Part shown: piece by piece, positions 7,944 to 15,644 of the stretch | How positions within the stretch are numbered: the first letter of the stretch is position 1 | Layout: each line of letters opens with the position of its first letter | NCBI RefSeq assembly: GCF_036226745.1 | Contig: NZ_CP109013.1 | Location: 372,001-436,000 of the forward strand | Reading direction: 5' to 3' | Length of the DNA stretch: 64,000 bases | From: Streptomyces sp. NBC_00683 | Lineage (GTDB): Bacteria > Actinomycetota > Actinomycetes > Streptomycetales > Streptomycetaceae | Notes under the pieces: model-generated | Told to the model about the DNA's origin: nothing | The model's database searches: none | Seen by the model: the letters and a program-made list of their open reading frames with translations, nothing else | Position numbers and translations under genes: made by a program

Positions 7944-8378
7944 ATGGCGTCGATCAAGCAGGTTCAAATCACCTTCGACTGCGCAAGTCCTGAGCGCGTC
8001 GCTCGTTTCTGGTGCGAGGCGTTGGGGTACGTCGTACCGCCGCCCCCGGAGGGCTTTGCCACGTGGGACGATTTCACCAGCTCGCAGCCGCCTGAGGAGC
8101 GGGATTCCTGGTTCGCCTGCAGCGATCCCTCGGGTGTGGGCCCGCGGCTGTACTTCCAGCGCGTCCCCGAAGGCAAGGTCGTCAAGAACCGGGTGCACCT
8201 CGACGTGCGGGTCGGCACCGGGCTCGTCGGTGAAGAGCGTCTGGCCGTACTTGAGGCCGAATGCGCGCGACTGGTCCCGCTCGGCGCGGTACGCGTGCGA
8301 CTGCTGGCTGCCGATGACGACAACGAGTCGTGCCTCGTGATGCAGGACGTAGAGGGCAACGAGTTCTGCCTCGACTGA
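7944..8378 (+). CDS. VOC family protein, copy B of an inverted duplicated pair
   Basis: A 144-residue VOC (glyoxalase/bleomycin-resistance fold) protein. The first strand-helix unit is QITFDCASPERVARFWCEA; VHLDVRV supplies a ligand-position His and VEGNEFCLD the terminal Glu motif. It is paralogous to 5861-6289 in opposite orientation, with an almost unchanged core. It is divergent from the pentapeptide/GPP34 operon, with roughly 60 to 155 bases of shared upstream region depending on that operon's start. Substrate unknown. Confidence 0.9.
   Translation: MASIKQVQITFDCASPERVARFWCEALGYVVPPPPEGFATWDDFTSSQPPEERDSWFACSDPSGVGPRLYFQRVPEGKVVKNRVHLDVRVGTGLVGEERLAVLEAECARLVPLGAVRVRLLAADDDNESCLVMQDVEGNEFCLD
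8022..8291 (+). repeat. Long inverted repeat, right arm (VOC core)
   Basis: Partner of 5942-6211. The two arms enclose about 1.8 kb that holds the GPP34 and pentapeptide genes, so recombination between them would invert that segment without loss of DNA. Confidence 0.9.
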
Positions 8379-8621
8379 GTAGCCGCGACTGTGTCACCTT
8401 CCGAGCCGAACGGTGCAGTTGAACGTCCGAGGGTCGCCATCCCGTGGGCGCGCCAACCCATCTGTTCAGGCCGCCGGCAATGCCCGCTCACGCACCGTCG
8501 TACCCAGGGCATCTCGTAAGAGATAACGCAGTTGGCCGATTCGGCCTTGCGCGTGGCCCGGTGTGACACCCATTGTGATGCGCACCATACTCCGGGCGCC
8601 TCGGGCCGGGCGTGCACGATC

Positions 8622-9317
8622 ATGACCGGCATGGACACTCGTTTCCTCGGTATCCCTGATCTGGTCGAAACCCCGCCCGTGGCGGTCGTGGTCGACGTCA
8701 TGCGTGCTTTCACCGTGGCTGCTTGGGCCTTTGCCCAGGGCGCCGAAAAGATCGTCCTTGCTGAGTCGCTGGACGAGGCCGTGGCTCTGAAGGCCCGCCA
8801 CCCGGATTGGGTGGCGATCAAGGACGGTGCGTCCGCGCCCGGGTTCGACACCGTCAACTCACCGGGCATGCTGCGGTCCATCGACCTCGGCGGACGGACC
8901 GTTGTGCAGAAGACCACGGCAGGGACGGTCGGTGCCCTTGCGGTCAAGGAGGCGTCTCTGGTGCTGTGCGCCAGCTTCGTGGTGGCGGAGGCAACGGCTC
9001 GGCTCCTGCGGACGCGCAAGAGCGACACTGTCACGTTCGTGGTCACCGGCGAAGACGGACAAGCCGATGAAGACCTGGCGTGCGCCCAGTACATCGCTGG
9101 GAGAGCTGCCGAGGCCAGGACAGATGCTGCTGAGTTCCTCCACCGCGCTGCCGCGTCGCGCGCCGCAGTCGAGCTGACGGAGGGTGTGCGTCAGGGAGTC
9201 CATCCCGACGACGTCGCGCTCTGTCTTGAGCTCGACCGGTTCCCCTTTGCCATGGTGGCGACCCTGGAGGCCTCACTCATGGTCCTGCGCCCACACGCGA
9301 TGTCTTCACAGCCCTAG
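8622..9317 (+). CDS. 2-phosphosulfolactate phosphatase (ComB)-like protein
   Basis: A 231-residue protein resembling ComB phosphatases. [29 protein letters not shown] at about residues 20-48 matches the VVIDVLRATT start of the family; [11 protein letters not shown] and [12 protein letters not shown] follow, equal to the NSP and T(T/N)GT substrate loops, and [12 protein letters not shown] to the C(S)F/N segment. ComB removes phosphate from 2-phosphosulfolactate in coenzyme M synthesis, but bacterial homologues outside methanogens may have another substrate. The start is ATG 8622 or 8631. The stop codon lies inside the left inverted repeat of the IS982 relic, so the C-terminus may have been reshaped by insertion. 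Confidence 0.8.
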   Translation: MTGMDTRFLGIPDLVETPPVAVVVDVMRAFTVAAWAFAQGAEKIVLAESLDEAVALKARHPDWVAIKDGASAPGFDTVNSPGMLRSIDLGGRTVVQKTTAGTVGALAVKEASLVLCASFVVAEATARLLRTRKSDTVTFVVTGEDGQADEDLACAQYIAGRAAEARTDAAEFLHRAAASRAAVELTEGVRQGVHPDDVALCLELDRFPFAMVATLEASLMVLRPHAMSSQP

Positions 9318-9433
9318 ATGATCAATTCCAAGGGATACCTGTGAAGGGTTGTGGGGTGGGCGGCGGCCGATGCCACCGCGAGACGGACAGGCGGCGGGCT
9401 GCCGGCCCTGGTTGTCGAGGTGGCAGCGGGCGG

Positions 9434-9823
9434 TCAGGCGTCAGGGTCGACTTCGGGGTGCGTGAACCGCACGGGCTTGCCCAGCGACCGGGCGTAGGCG
9501 ATTTCGGCTCGGGTGCTGTCTCCGATGTAGTCTCCGACTACGAGCACCTCATCAGCGAGCCGGATCTTCGCCCGGTGCAGATCGTCGAGTCGAACCTTCA
9601 GCGCCTCGGCCTCGACAGGATCGGAACAAAGCTCGTGCGGCGACTTCATGTCACAGCCCGGTTTGACGACAATCTTTCCGGCCTTCGTCTCCCGCAGATC
9701 GGCCTCGCTCATCTCGGTCATGAAACGGGTTGAGCCGCAGACCACGACGATACGCGGGAGGCTCAACAGCTTCTTCGCGGCGGCGAGCTTCTCCTCGGGG
9801 GTGAACAGTGGCGGGTATGACAC
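9434..9823 (-). CDS. Nucleoside 2-deoxyribosyltransferase/DUF4406-like protein
   Basis: A 129-residue protein with the small Rossmann-like fold seen in nucleoside deoxyribosyltransferases and phage DUF4406 proteins: RIVVVCGSTRFM at residues 24-35, then LADEVLVVGDYIGDSTRAEIAYA near residues 90-112, whose D...E pair resembles the family active site. This predicts nucleoside N-glycosidic bond chemistry or nucleotide binding. The GTG at 9823 has a perfect AGGAGG 5 bases upstream, which fixes the start. The gene lies inside the IS982 relic, antisense to the transposase remnant, so it may be a carried passenger. Confidence 0.72.
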   Translation of the reverse strand: MSYPPLFTPEEKLAAAKKLLSLPRIVVVCGSTRFMTEMSEADLRETKAGKIVVKPGCDMKSPHELCSDPVEAEALKVRLDDLHRAKIRLADEVLVVGDYIGDSTRAEIAYARSLGKPVRFTHPEVDPDA

Positions 9824-9835
9824 TGGTTCCTCCTG

Positions 9836-10102
9836 GTGGTGTGGTTCCAGTTGCTGTGGCCTGCCCGTAAAGGTGAACGGGAACGGCCTGGCGCAGCCCT
9901 GTTCAAACCGCTGCGACAGGTCATCGAATCGATCAACGAGACCTTCAAGGGTCAGCTTGACCTCGAACGGCACCGAGGGCGCACACCCGGAGGTGTCATA
10001 GCCCGCGTCATGCAACGCATCCTCGCGCTGACCGCCGCGATCTGGCACAACGACGCCACCGGACAAACCGTCCTACGCTCACTGATCGCCTACGAACACT
10101 GA
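9836..10102 (+). pseudogene. IS982-family transposase, C-terminal remnant
   Basis: The frame reads LLWPARKGERE, LFKPLRQVIESINETFKGQL, RTPGGVIARVMQRILALTAA and IWHNDATGQ, the characteristic C-terminal part of IS982 DDE transposases including the E of the catalytic triad (IESINETFKG). The first two thirds of the protein, with the D residues, are absent. The codon TGA at 10100-10102 sits just before the right inverted repeat. Confidence 0.85.
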
Positions 10103-10180
10103 CCCCTTGGAATAGATCATCTAGGCAGTTTCTTACGGATCACTGCACTGGCTCCGGGCTGTCGGTGGTGGGATGGCTTC

Positions 10181-10492
10181 ATGCCACCTGAGCATTGTGT
10201 GACCAGGAACCACATCGAGGTGTGGCATGGACGCGTTCTGCCGTCGGGGCCGGACCGGATCAGGTTCTGGACGGTGCTGCGCGGTTCGCTCCTGCCGATC
10301 CTGGTCTGGACCGGCGTCGGGTGCTTTGCGCACTTCGTCTACAACCCGGTCGTGGCGATCGTTCTCGGTGGGCTCCTCACGTTGTCGTTCATCGTGGGGT
10401 TCGGGCTCCGTCGCAGGGCAAGGCACTCGGTTCGCTGCAGCATCTACGGGGCGCTGGGCGGATTGCTCGACAAGTCCATGGCCGGGTTCTGA
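10181..10492 (+). CDS. Small membrane protein of unknown function
   Basis: A 103-residue open frame with a charged N-terminus containing a Trp-rich segment (RIRFWTVLRG) and two adjoining hydrophobic segments at about residues 36-54 (LLPILVWTGVGCFAHFV) and 57-75 (VVAIVLGGLLTLSFIVGF), then RRRAR. It looks like a two-helix hairpin with both ends cytoplasmic. I recognise no family. It lies between two insertion-sequence remnants, so it may itself be a fragment. Confidence 0.5.
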   Translation: MPPEHCVTRNHIEVWHGRVLPSGPDRIRFWTVLRGSLLPILVWTGVGCFAHFVYNPVVAIVLGGLLTLSFIVGFGLRRRARHSVRCSIYGALGGLLDKSMAGF

Positions 10493-10529
10493 GGCGTTGC
10501 TGCGGAGGGCGCCTGTCGTTGTCTTGAGC

Positions 10530-10664
10530 GTGTTGACCGATGCCCAGTGGGCCAGGATCGAGCCCCTGTTGCCTGACCGGACCCTTCGCGGGGGAGGGAG
10601 ATGGCGTGATCACCGGCAGGTGGTCGACGCGATCGCCTGGAAGTACCGGACCGGATCTCCGTGA
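10530..10664 (+). pseudogene. IS5-type transposase, N-terminal remnant
   Basis: GTG at 10530 begins LTDAQWARIEPLLPDRTLRG, GGRWRDHRQVVDAIAWKYRT, the N-terminal DUF4096 segment of IS5-group transposases. The frame stops at TGA (10662-10664) where family members have Trp (GSPWRDLP); the next in-frame residues are still TDLPAEFG, so the stop is a nonsense mutation in an already truncated copy. Homology ends by about 10700. Confidence 0.85.
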
Positions 10665-10702
10665 ACGGACCTGCCTGCGGAATTCGGCGGCGGATCGGTC
10701 CG

Positions 10703-11707
10703 TCACCGTGCGTCGCGTAGCTGAAGAAGGTACGCCGCGGTCAGCCCGACAGCAGGGTCCGCGTCCTGCGACAGCTCCTCGAGTGCCCGCGACGCTCTCG
10801 TCCCCGGGATTCCTGCCAGAGCCTGGGTCAGCCGTCCACGTGCAGACGCTTCGGCGGTGTCGTGGGCGAGGCGTTCGACGAGCCCGGTCGCGATCCGGTC
10901 CGCCGTCGCGGTGTCCTTCGCCAGCACGCTCAGCGCATCGGCTGCGTCGGTGTCGTTCCTTCCCTCCACGATCATGTCGATGAGCGTCGGAACCGCATCG
11001 GCCATGCCACGTGTCCCGAGCGCCAGAGCCGCATGTCCGCGGACCACTGCGTCGTGGTTCGCGAGGGCATCCCGCAGCCCCGCGGCGGCCTCATCGTCGG
11101 GCATCTCGGCAAGGGACTGAACGGCACGTTCCCGTACCGCGGCCACAGGTGAGCGGAGGCCCTCCGCGAGCAGTGCCGAGCCGCCGTCGCCCGATCGCGC
11201 GAGCGCCCATCGCAGGGCCCCGGCAACGATCGGGTCCGTCTCGCTCAGTGCCGCCTCGACCAGGGCATCCACCGGCACCGGAACCTCGCCGACCGAGGAA
11301 AGGGCCGCGCGCTGGCGCGCGTCGGCACTCTTGGATCCCAGTGCCTGGAGGAGCACGACAACCTGGAGTACGTCCTCCCAGCCGGCGGGGTCCGCGGCAT
11401 CGATCCGGCGCAGCCGTGTGAGCAGTTCGGTCTCCGCGGCAATGCGTTCGTGTGTCTGACGGATGAGGTCGCCTACGAGCGCCGAGGGTGTGAAACCGGG
11501 ATCGTCGAGCGCGCGCCCGATCTCACGCAGCGACAGACCCAGCGACCGCAGGCTTTCGATGTGGAAGATCCGCCGGATGTCCTCCCCGGAATACTCCCGA
11601 TAGCCGGAGCCGGTGCGACCGGAAGGACGCACCAGACCCAGCGACTCGTAGTGCCGAAGCATGCGGGCACTGACCCCGGACCGTCGCGCCACCTCACCGA
11701 TCAACAC
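10703..11707 (-). CDS. MerR-family regulator with C-terminal HEAT repeats
   Basis: A 334-residue protein in two parts. Residues 1-100 are a MerR DNA-binding domain (LIGEVARRSGVSARMLRHYE, YREYSGEDIRRI, LGLSLREIGRAL) with the dimerisation helix to about residue 105. Residues 115-330 are HEAT-like repeats: ALRWALARSGD, AVRERAVQSLAEMPDDEAAA, VVRGHAALALGTRGMADAVP, RGRLTQALAGIPG. A HEAT array as effector domain is unusual; it may sense another protein instead of a small molecule. The GTG start is 3 bases after the stop of the upstream HEAT gene, so the two form one operon behind the 12405-12435 promoter. Confidence 0.9.
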   Translation of the reverse strand: MLIGEVARRSGVSARMLRHYESLGLVRPSGRTGSGYREYSGEDIRRIFHIESLRSLGLSLREIGRALDDPGFTPSALVGDLIRQTHERIAAETELLTRLRRIDAADPAGWEDVLQVVVLLQALGSKSADARQRAALSSVGEVPVPVDALVEAALSETDPIVAGALRWALARSGDGGSALLAEGLRSPVAAVRERAVQSLAEMPDDEAAAGLRDALANHDAVVRGHAALALGTRGMADAVPTLIDMIVEGRNDTDAADALSVLAKDTATADRIATGLVERLAHDTAEASARGRLTQALAGIPGTRASRALEELSQDADPAVGLTAAYLLQLRDAR

Positions 11708-11710
11708 GCC

Positions 11711-12382
11711 CTATCGTCCCTCCTCGCCGGACCCGCCGAGAGCCACGACGCGCTTCGCCTCCTCGATCGCGGACTCGAACCCGGCGTCCGGGTCGCGCAG
11801 AATCCGTTCTGTGGCGAGCGCGTGCGCACGCGCGCGCGGGTCGGGGGCCGTCGTCGCAGCAAGCAGAGCCGGCACGGTGGCTTCACCCAGCGCGACCAGT
11901 GCCCGGCTGAGACTCAGCTGCGTCTCCCGCTCGCCGCGCCCGAGCTGGGTCGCCAACACGGTGGCCAACGCGGACTCCTCCCCTTCCGGTACGAGCACGA
12001 CCGCGGCCCGCCAGGCGCTTCGCGCCACCTCGTCGTCGGCGTCGGACAGAAGCGTCCGCGTGATGACCGGCCACGCCTGCGGGTCCCCGATCTTGGACAG
12101 CGTGTGCAGTGCCTGGCTCCGTGCCTGCCCACGCTTCGAGCGGACTTCGCCGAGCAGCTCGGGCAGCGTCATGGACACCGGGTGGCGGGTGAGCGCCCAG
12201 GTCAGCATGTCGCGGACGAAGAATTCCGGCTCGATCGCGCAGCGTTCGATGAGCTTGGCGACGAAGCGCCGGTCGGGCGTCGTACCGACCGCCAGAGCAG
12301 CCCGCAGCCGCACCGACGAACGGTCGTCCTCCAGCCCCTGGAGTGCTCGTACCGCGTCCGCGTCCTGAATCGTGATCGTCAT
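11711..12382 (-). CDS. HEAT repeat protein, operon partner of MerR-HEAT
   Basis: A 223-residue soluble protein of HEAT repeats: DDRSSVRLRAALAVGTTPDR near residue 20, SQALHTLSKIGDPQAWPVIT near residue 90, DDEVARSAWRAAVVLVPEGE near residue 115, and SRALVALGEATVPALL near residue 155. No catalytic motif is visible, so it is likely a scaffold or binding protein. The start ATG at 12382 has an excellent AAGGAGGTGATC box. Its repeats resemble those in the downstream MerR fusion, suggesting shared ancestry or direct interaction. Confidence 0.88.
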   Translation of the reverse strand: MTITIQDADAVRALQGLEDDRSSVRLRAALAVGTTPDRRFVAKLIERCAIEPEFFVRDMLTWALTRHPVSMTLPELLGEVRSKRGQARSQALHTLSKIGDPQAWPVITRTLLSDADDEVARSAWRAAVVLVPEGEESALATVLATQLGRGERETQLSLSRALVALGEATVPALLAATTAPDPRARAHALATERILRDPDAGFESAIEEAKRVVALGGSGEEGR

Positions 12383-12404
12383 CGAGATCACCTCCTTGGC
12401 AAGG

Positions 12405-12435
12405 AGTGAAGACCTTGTCACCGTGTCAAGGTCAA
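12405..12435 (-). promoter_or_regulatory. MerR-type promoter with perfect 7-9-7 dyad
   Basis: Read on the minus strand, TTGACC is followed by a 19-base spacer and TTCACT. The spacer contains the dyad GACCTTG-N9-CAAGGTC (12411-12433). The overlong spacer holding an inverted repeat is the hallmark of promoters that MerR proteins activate by DNA distortion. It precedes the HEAT/MerR-HEAT operon by about 25 bases, so autoregulation is expected. Confidence 0.7.
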
Positions 12436-12512
12436 ACCCGGTCCGCCGCGAACCGCGGTCTCGCCGAGAGCTCCGGTGGGGCCTCGGCTCCCGTTCCATG
12501 GTTGGGCTCTTC

Positions 12513-13019
12513 TCAACGTTCCTGCTCGCCGACCGGGGGCTGTCGGGCCAGGAATTCTTCGAATGCTGCTGCCTGCTCGGGGTCCATGTATCCCTGGCGT
12601 GCATGCAAGGTCTTGTCCGCAAGCCATGCCGCCTCGTCGGCGGGCAGTTGTACAGCGATCACTGTCCCGCCCCGGGCAAAGGGGACGCGCCTGCCGTCGG
12701 CGCGCACGTACCGGGTGTACGGGCCGTACTCCTGCGGCCTGGCCAACGGCTCGACCCGAAGCCGGCCGACGTCCCACGTCGTCCCGTTCGCGTCCTCCCC
12801 TTCCTCGTCCTGCGGTAGCGATGCGGGTACGGGGTAGTCGGCGCGGGCCCAGTGCTCCAGCTCGGCCACTGCCTCCGCCGGGAACAACACGCTCACCGGC
12901 GTGTCTGCCTCTGTCAGCACAACGCGCTCACGGGTGGACTCGACGAGCGAGACGAGGCGCTCGTAGTCGATCGGGTCCGAAGCGAACCGACGCTCAACAA
13001 CGATCTTCACATCATCCAT
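12513..13019 (-). CDS. Hypothetical protein, 168 residues
   Basis: I do not recognise the family. The protein is acidic and soluble: MDDVKIVVERRFASDPIDYE starts it, VVLTEADTPVSVLFPAEAV lies near residue 40, and a C-terminal part (GGTVIAVQLPADEAAWLADK) near residue 130 looks like a short beta-alpha unit. I choose the ATG at 13019; the frame continues upstream but overlaps the carbonic anhydrase promoter-distal end without a good start. It runs in the same direction as the carbonic anhydrase, 64 bases downstream. Confidence 0.65.
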   Translation of the reverse strand: MDDVKIVVERRFASDPIDYERLVSLVESTRERVVLTEADTPVSVLFPAEAVAELEHWARADYPVPASLPQDEEGEDANGTTWDVGRLRVEPLARPQEYGPYTRYVRADGRRVPFARGGTVIAVQLPADEAAWLADKTLHARQGYMDPEQAAAFEEFLARQPPVGEQER

Positions 13020-13083
13020 GGAGCCGGACGCTACATGCTGAGTCTCTTCCCGAGGAATCCAGAAACCCAGGGTGTCGGCCGGT

Positions 13084-13818
13084 TCAGGAAGGCGCGCCGC
13101 CCAGTACCTCCACCTTGCCGGTGTCGAGCGAGTAGTAGGCACCGACCACGGCGAGGTCGCCCCTTCCCACGAGTGGGGCGAGGTCGTTGTTGGAGCGCAG
13201 GTCGGCAGCGGTCAACGTGACCTGGGCGCGGGCCATGGCCTCGACCGGGTCGGAGCCGCCCTCCCCGGCCGCATGTTCGTAGGCCGGCCGTAGAGCCTCG
13301 ACGATCGCCTGCAGGTTGCCAGGCAGCGGCTTGCTGTCACGGATGGATGCGTACGCCGCCTTGATGGCGCCGCAGCGCTGGTGGCCGAGGACCACGATGA
13401 GTGTGGTTCCACTGGTCATGGGCCCGTACTCGACGGAACCGGTGACCACCGGGCCGATCGCCTCCCCACCCGTGCGCATCACGTAGAGGTCACCCAGCCC
13501 CGTGTCGAAGAGGAGCTCAGGCGGCACCCGGGAGTCGATGCACGAGAGGATCGCCCCGAAGGGTTCCTGCTCCTGGGCCAGGAGCTGACGCCGGTCCGGA
13601 TCCCGGTCGGGGTGGTGGAGGTCTCCGCTCACCCAGCGGGCGTTGCCTTCCATCAGTCTCGCGAATGCCGCGGTGGGCGTGGTCGGGCGAGGACCGGGTG
13701 AATCTCCGGCCGCCGCCGGGGCCGCCTCCGTCGACGAGCAATCTGCGAGCGCGACGGGGGCAACCGCGAGGTCGCCGCCCAGTTGCGCTCCACGATCCGG
13801 ACGTCCTGCCCTGTTCAT
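13084..13818 (-). CDS. Beta-carbonic anhydrase with N-terminal extension
   Basis: A 244-residue carbonic anhydrase converting CO2 to bicarbonate. The zinc set is complete: CIDSRV (Cys and Asp of the Asp-Arg dyad, near residue 93) and HQRCGA (His and Cys, near residue 148). ARWVSGD and MRTGGEAIGP are further family segments. The ATG at 13818 has GAGGGG 6 bases upstream. Residues 1-45 precede the domain and contain a weakly hydrophobic stretch ending in LADC, perhaps a degenerate lipoprotein or export leader, so location could be cytoplasmic or exported. Confidence 0.9.
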   Translation of the reverse strand: MNRAGRPDRGAQLGGDLAVAPVALADCSSTEAAPAAAGDSPGPRPTTPTAAFARLMEGNARWVSGDLHHPDRDPDRRQLLAQEQEPFGAILSCIDSRVPPELLFDTGLGDLYVMRTGGEAIGPVVTGSVEYGPMTSGTTLIVVLGHQRCGAIKAAYASIRDSKPLPGNLQAIVEALRPAYEHAAGEGGSDPVEAMARAQVTLTAADLRSNNDLAPLVGRGDLAVVGAYYSLDTGKVEVLGGAPS

Positions 13819-14011
13819 CGGTTTCCCCTCGACGCCGCTCAGACATGGCCTGGCGCCTGGTGCCGCGCCCGAGATCCACCGGCCCGCGATGAACTCTCTC
13901 CCGAGCCGGTCCGTGGGCCGTCTGTGGCAACGTAGCCCGCCTCCGTCTGCGCCTGCTGTCAGGTCGCCCGCGCCACGCTGAACAATTGCCTCTGGTCGAG
14001 ACACAGGGAGG

Positions 14012-14515
14012 TCAGTCCTGCCCGGCAGCCATTCTGCCGATGTGTTCCAGGAACTCCTGGATGCTTGCCGCGCAGACCTCGAAGTCGTGGAACCAGGAAG
14101 CCGTGGTCGACCTCCACACCCGCCCACTCCCAGTCACCGCGAACAACTGGCCGCCGCCATCACTGGCGAAGACGAGAGCGGGTGGCTCGTCGTCGATCTG
14201 GACGGATCCGTACTGCTGGAAGTGTTCCGCGACCGTCGAGGCCGAGTGGATGAAGTAACCGTTGCCGACGTCCGGCAGGGAGACCTCACTGATCACCCAA
14301 TAGAGGGTGGTCAGGTCGGAGGGGATCGGTGTCAATTCCACCAGCGCATCCGTTGCCCTGTGGCTCTCCTCCGTTGACGGAGCGACGACGTTCTCACCTG
14401 GCGGAAACCCGTGTGTCTGAAGAAACGACGACGTCAGAGTCCTGATCGCTGCAGCAGTCCGCTCGCACCAGCCACGCACCCACTCCGAGTCGAGCCGTTC
14501 ACCGGACACCAGCAC
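14012..14515 (-). CDS. SUKH-like (SMI1/KNR4) protein
   Basis: A 167-residue protein with SUKH features: LPDVGNGYFIH in the middle (the LP.xGngYfi strand), LVFASDGGGQLFAVTGSGRV near residue 115 (the typical fa.dGgG..ya strand pair) and a closing helix CAASIQEFLEHIGRMA. The GTG start is immediately after the TGA of the upstream acetyltransferase gene, so the two are translationally coupled. It is the second SUKH-type protein in the window. Many are toxin immunity proteins, but no toxin lies beside it. Confidence 0.65.
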   Translation of the reverse strand: MLVSGERLDSEWVRGWCERTAAAIRTLTSSFLQTHGFPPGENVVAPSTEESHRATDALVELTPIPSDLTTLYWVISEVSLPDVGNGYFIHSASTVAEHFQQYGSVQIDDEPPALVFASDGGGQLFAVTGSGRVWRSTTASWFHDFEVCAASIQEFLEHIGRMAAGQD

Positions 14516-15469
14516 TCACCCCGCGGTCCTGGTTTTGATGAGCGGCACGTCCCGCGAGAACTCCCGGAAACCGACGCCGTAGTACAGCCCCCGCGCCTGG
14601 GGATGCCCCGGCGCACCCAGGCAGGCGACCATCACGCGAGTGGCCCCCGCCTCACGTGCCAGATGCATCCCGTGCAGAAGCATCGCCCTGCCCAGCCCCA
14701 GACGCCTGTACTCCGGATGCGTCCCGACCGGTTCGAACTCAACGGTCTTGTTCGCTTCGTCGAGCCACATGATCGTCGAGGATGCCATCGTTCCGTCCGG
14801 CGCCTCCACCAGGATGTGCAGGTCGCCGCGATACGCCGCCGTCTGCCGAACGCCCTGGTAGCCCTCGGCCGTGTACGTAGAGGGAGCCCAGGCGTCGAGA
14901 TGGGCCTGGACCGCGGCCTTCGGCCCGGCCTCGTCGGCGGTGCGGAAGCGGAATCCGTCCGGCAGTACCGGTAGTTCCAGGTCGGTGAGGTCGCGCTGAT
15001 TGAGCTGGGTCCAGGACCCGGCGTCGCCGAGCGAGGCCGGATCGGTCTCATAGGCGTGCGCTGCCCATCTCTTCAGGGCGAACTCATCGGCGGCGCTCGG
15101 CATCACCGTGCGCTCGATGCCCGCCGCCGTCGCGTCGTACCAGTCGATGACCTCGTCGACCAGCCCGGCGTGGTCGGGATGTACCTGGTACACCAGATAG
15201 GCGCCGGTGGCGTCCTTCACCGACCCGTCGCTCCGCCTGGCCCGGTGCGGGAGCCAGGCCCAGCTCCACGCGACCAGATCCCCACCGGAGAACCACAGCC
15301 GATGCGGCCGGCTCGCGCCGTCGGCGGCGTGCCCCTTGCCCCAGTTCCAGGCCAGCTCGCCGAACGTCGCGTCGCTGTTGACGAGGTCCGGGCGGGCGAC
15401 GGTGACACGCTGCGCCAGACCCTGCATGAGCTCCAGGTCCGCGGCGGTCACAAGCTCGGCATCGGGCAT
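14516..15469 (-). CDS. GNAT family N-acetyltransferase
   Basis: A 317-residue protein with a C-terminal GNAT fold. TVEFEPVGTHPEYRRLGLGR near residue 250 is the acetyl-CoA pyrophosphate loop (RxxGxG/A), followed by AMLLHGMHLAREAGATRVMV and GLYYGVGFREF, the closing strands. The first 150 residues may be a second, degenerate GNAT repeat, as in actinobacterial two-domain acetyltransferases. The ATG at 15469 is preferred over a TTG 9 bases earlier. The substrate is unknown. The gene is first in an operon with the SUKH-like gene. Confidence 0.85.
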   Translation of the reverse strand: MPDAELVTAADLELMQGLAQRVTVARPDLVNSDATFGELAWNWGKGHAADGASRPHRLWFSGGDLVAWSWAWLPHRARRSDGSVKDATGAYLVYQVHPDHAGLVDEVIDWYDATAAGIERTVMPSAADEFALKRWAAHAYETDPASLGDAGSWTQLNQRDLTDLELPVLPDGFRFRTADEAGPKAAVQAHLDAWAPSTYTAEGYQGVRQTAAYRGDLHILVEAPDGTMASSTIMWLDEANKTVEFEPVGTHPEYRRLGLGRAMLLHGMHLAREAGATRVMVACLGAPGHPQARGLYYGVGFREFSRDVPLIKTRTAG

Positions 15470-15565
15470 AGTGCGCAACTGTGTCAGGACTCCCCCAGGG
15501 CGTCGAACCGTTTTCCGGGCCGCCGATCGCGGCCGTCAACAGCACCATGCGCCAAGCGGAGAGCC

Positions 15566-15604
15566 GGTGATCCTTCGCGCTCCGGGGCTGCGCGAAGGAT
15601 CACC
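15566..15604 (-). terminator. Hairpin terminator downstream of the OYE gene
   Basis: A perfect 15-bp stem (15566-15580 with 15590-15604) and a 9-base loop lie 40 bases after the OYE stop codon. No long T-run follows, as is common in Streptomyces terminators. Confidence 0.7.
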
Positions 15605-15644
15605 TCAGGCCGCCTCCATTACCGGCGGATCTGCTTCGCGGAAT

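Larger units (their letters stand above)
9313..10125 (+). mobile_element. IS982-family element relic enclosing a foreign gene
   Basis: Terminal inverted repeats are visible: 9313-9334 (CCTAGATGATCAATTCCAAG core) and 10104-10125 read on the other strand agree at all but one position. The right part (about 9840-10102) codes the C-terminal end of an IS982-type transposase ending directly before the right repeat, as in intact elements. The transposase N-terminal half is missing; in its place is an unrelated gene on the opposite strand (9434-9823). The element cannot encode its own transposase but still has both ends. Confidence 0.8.
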
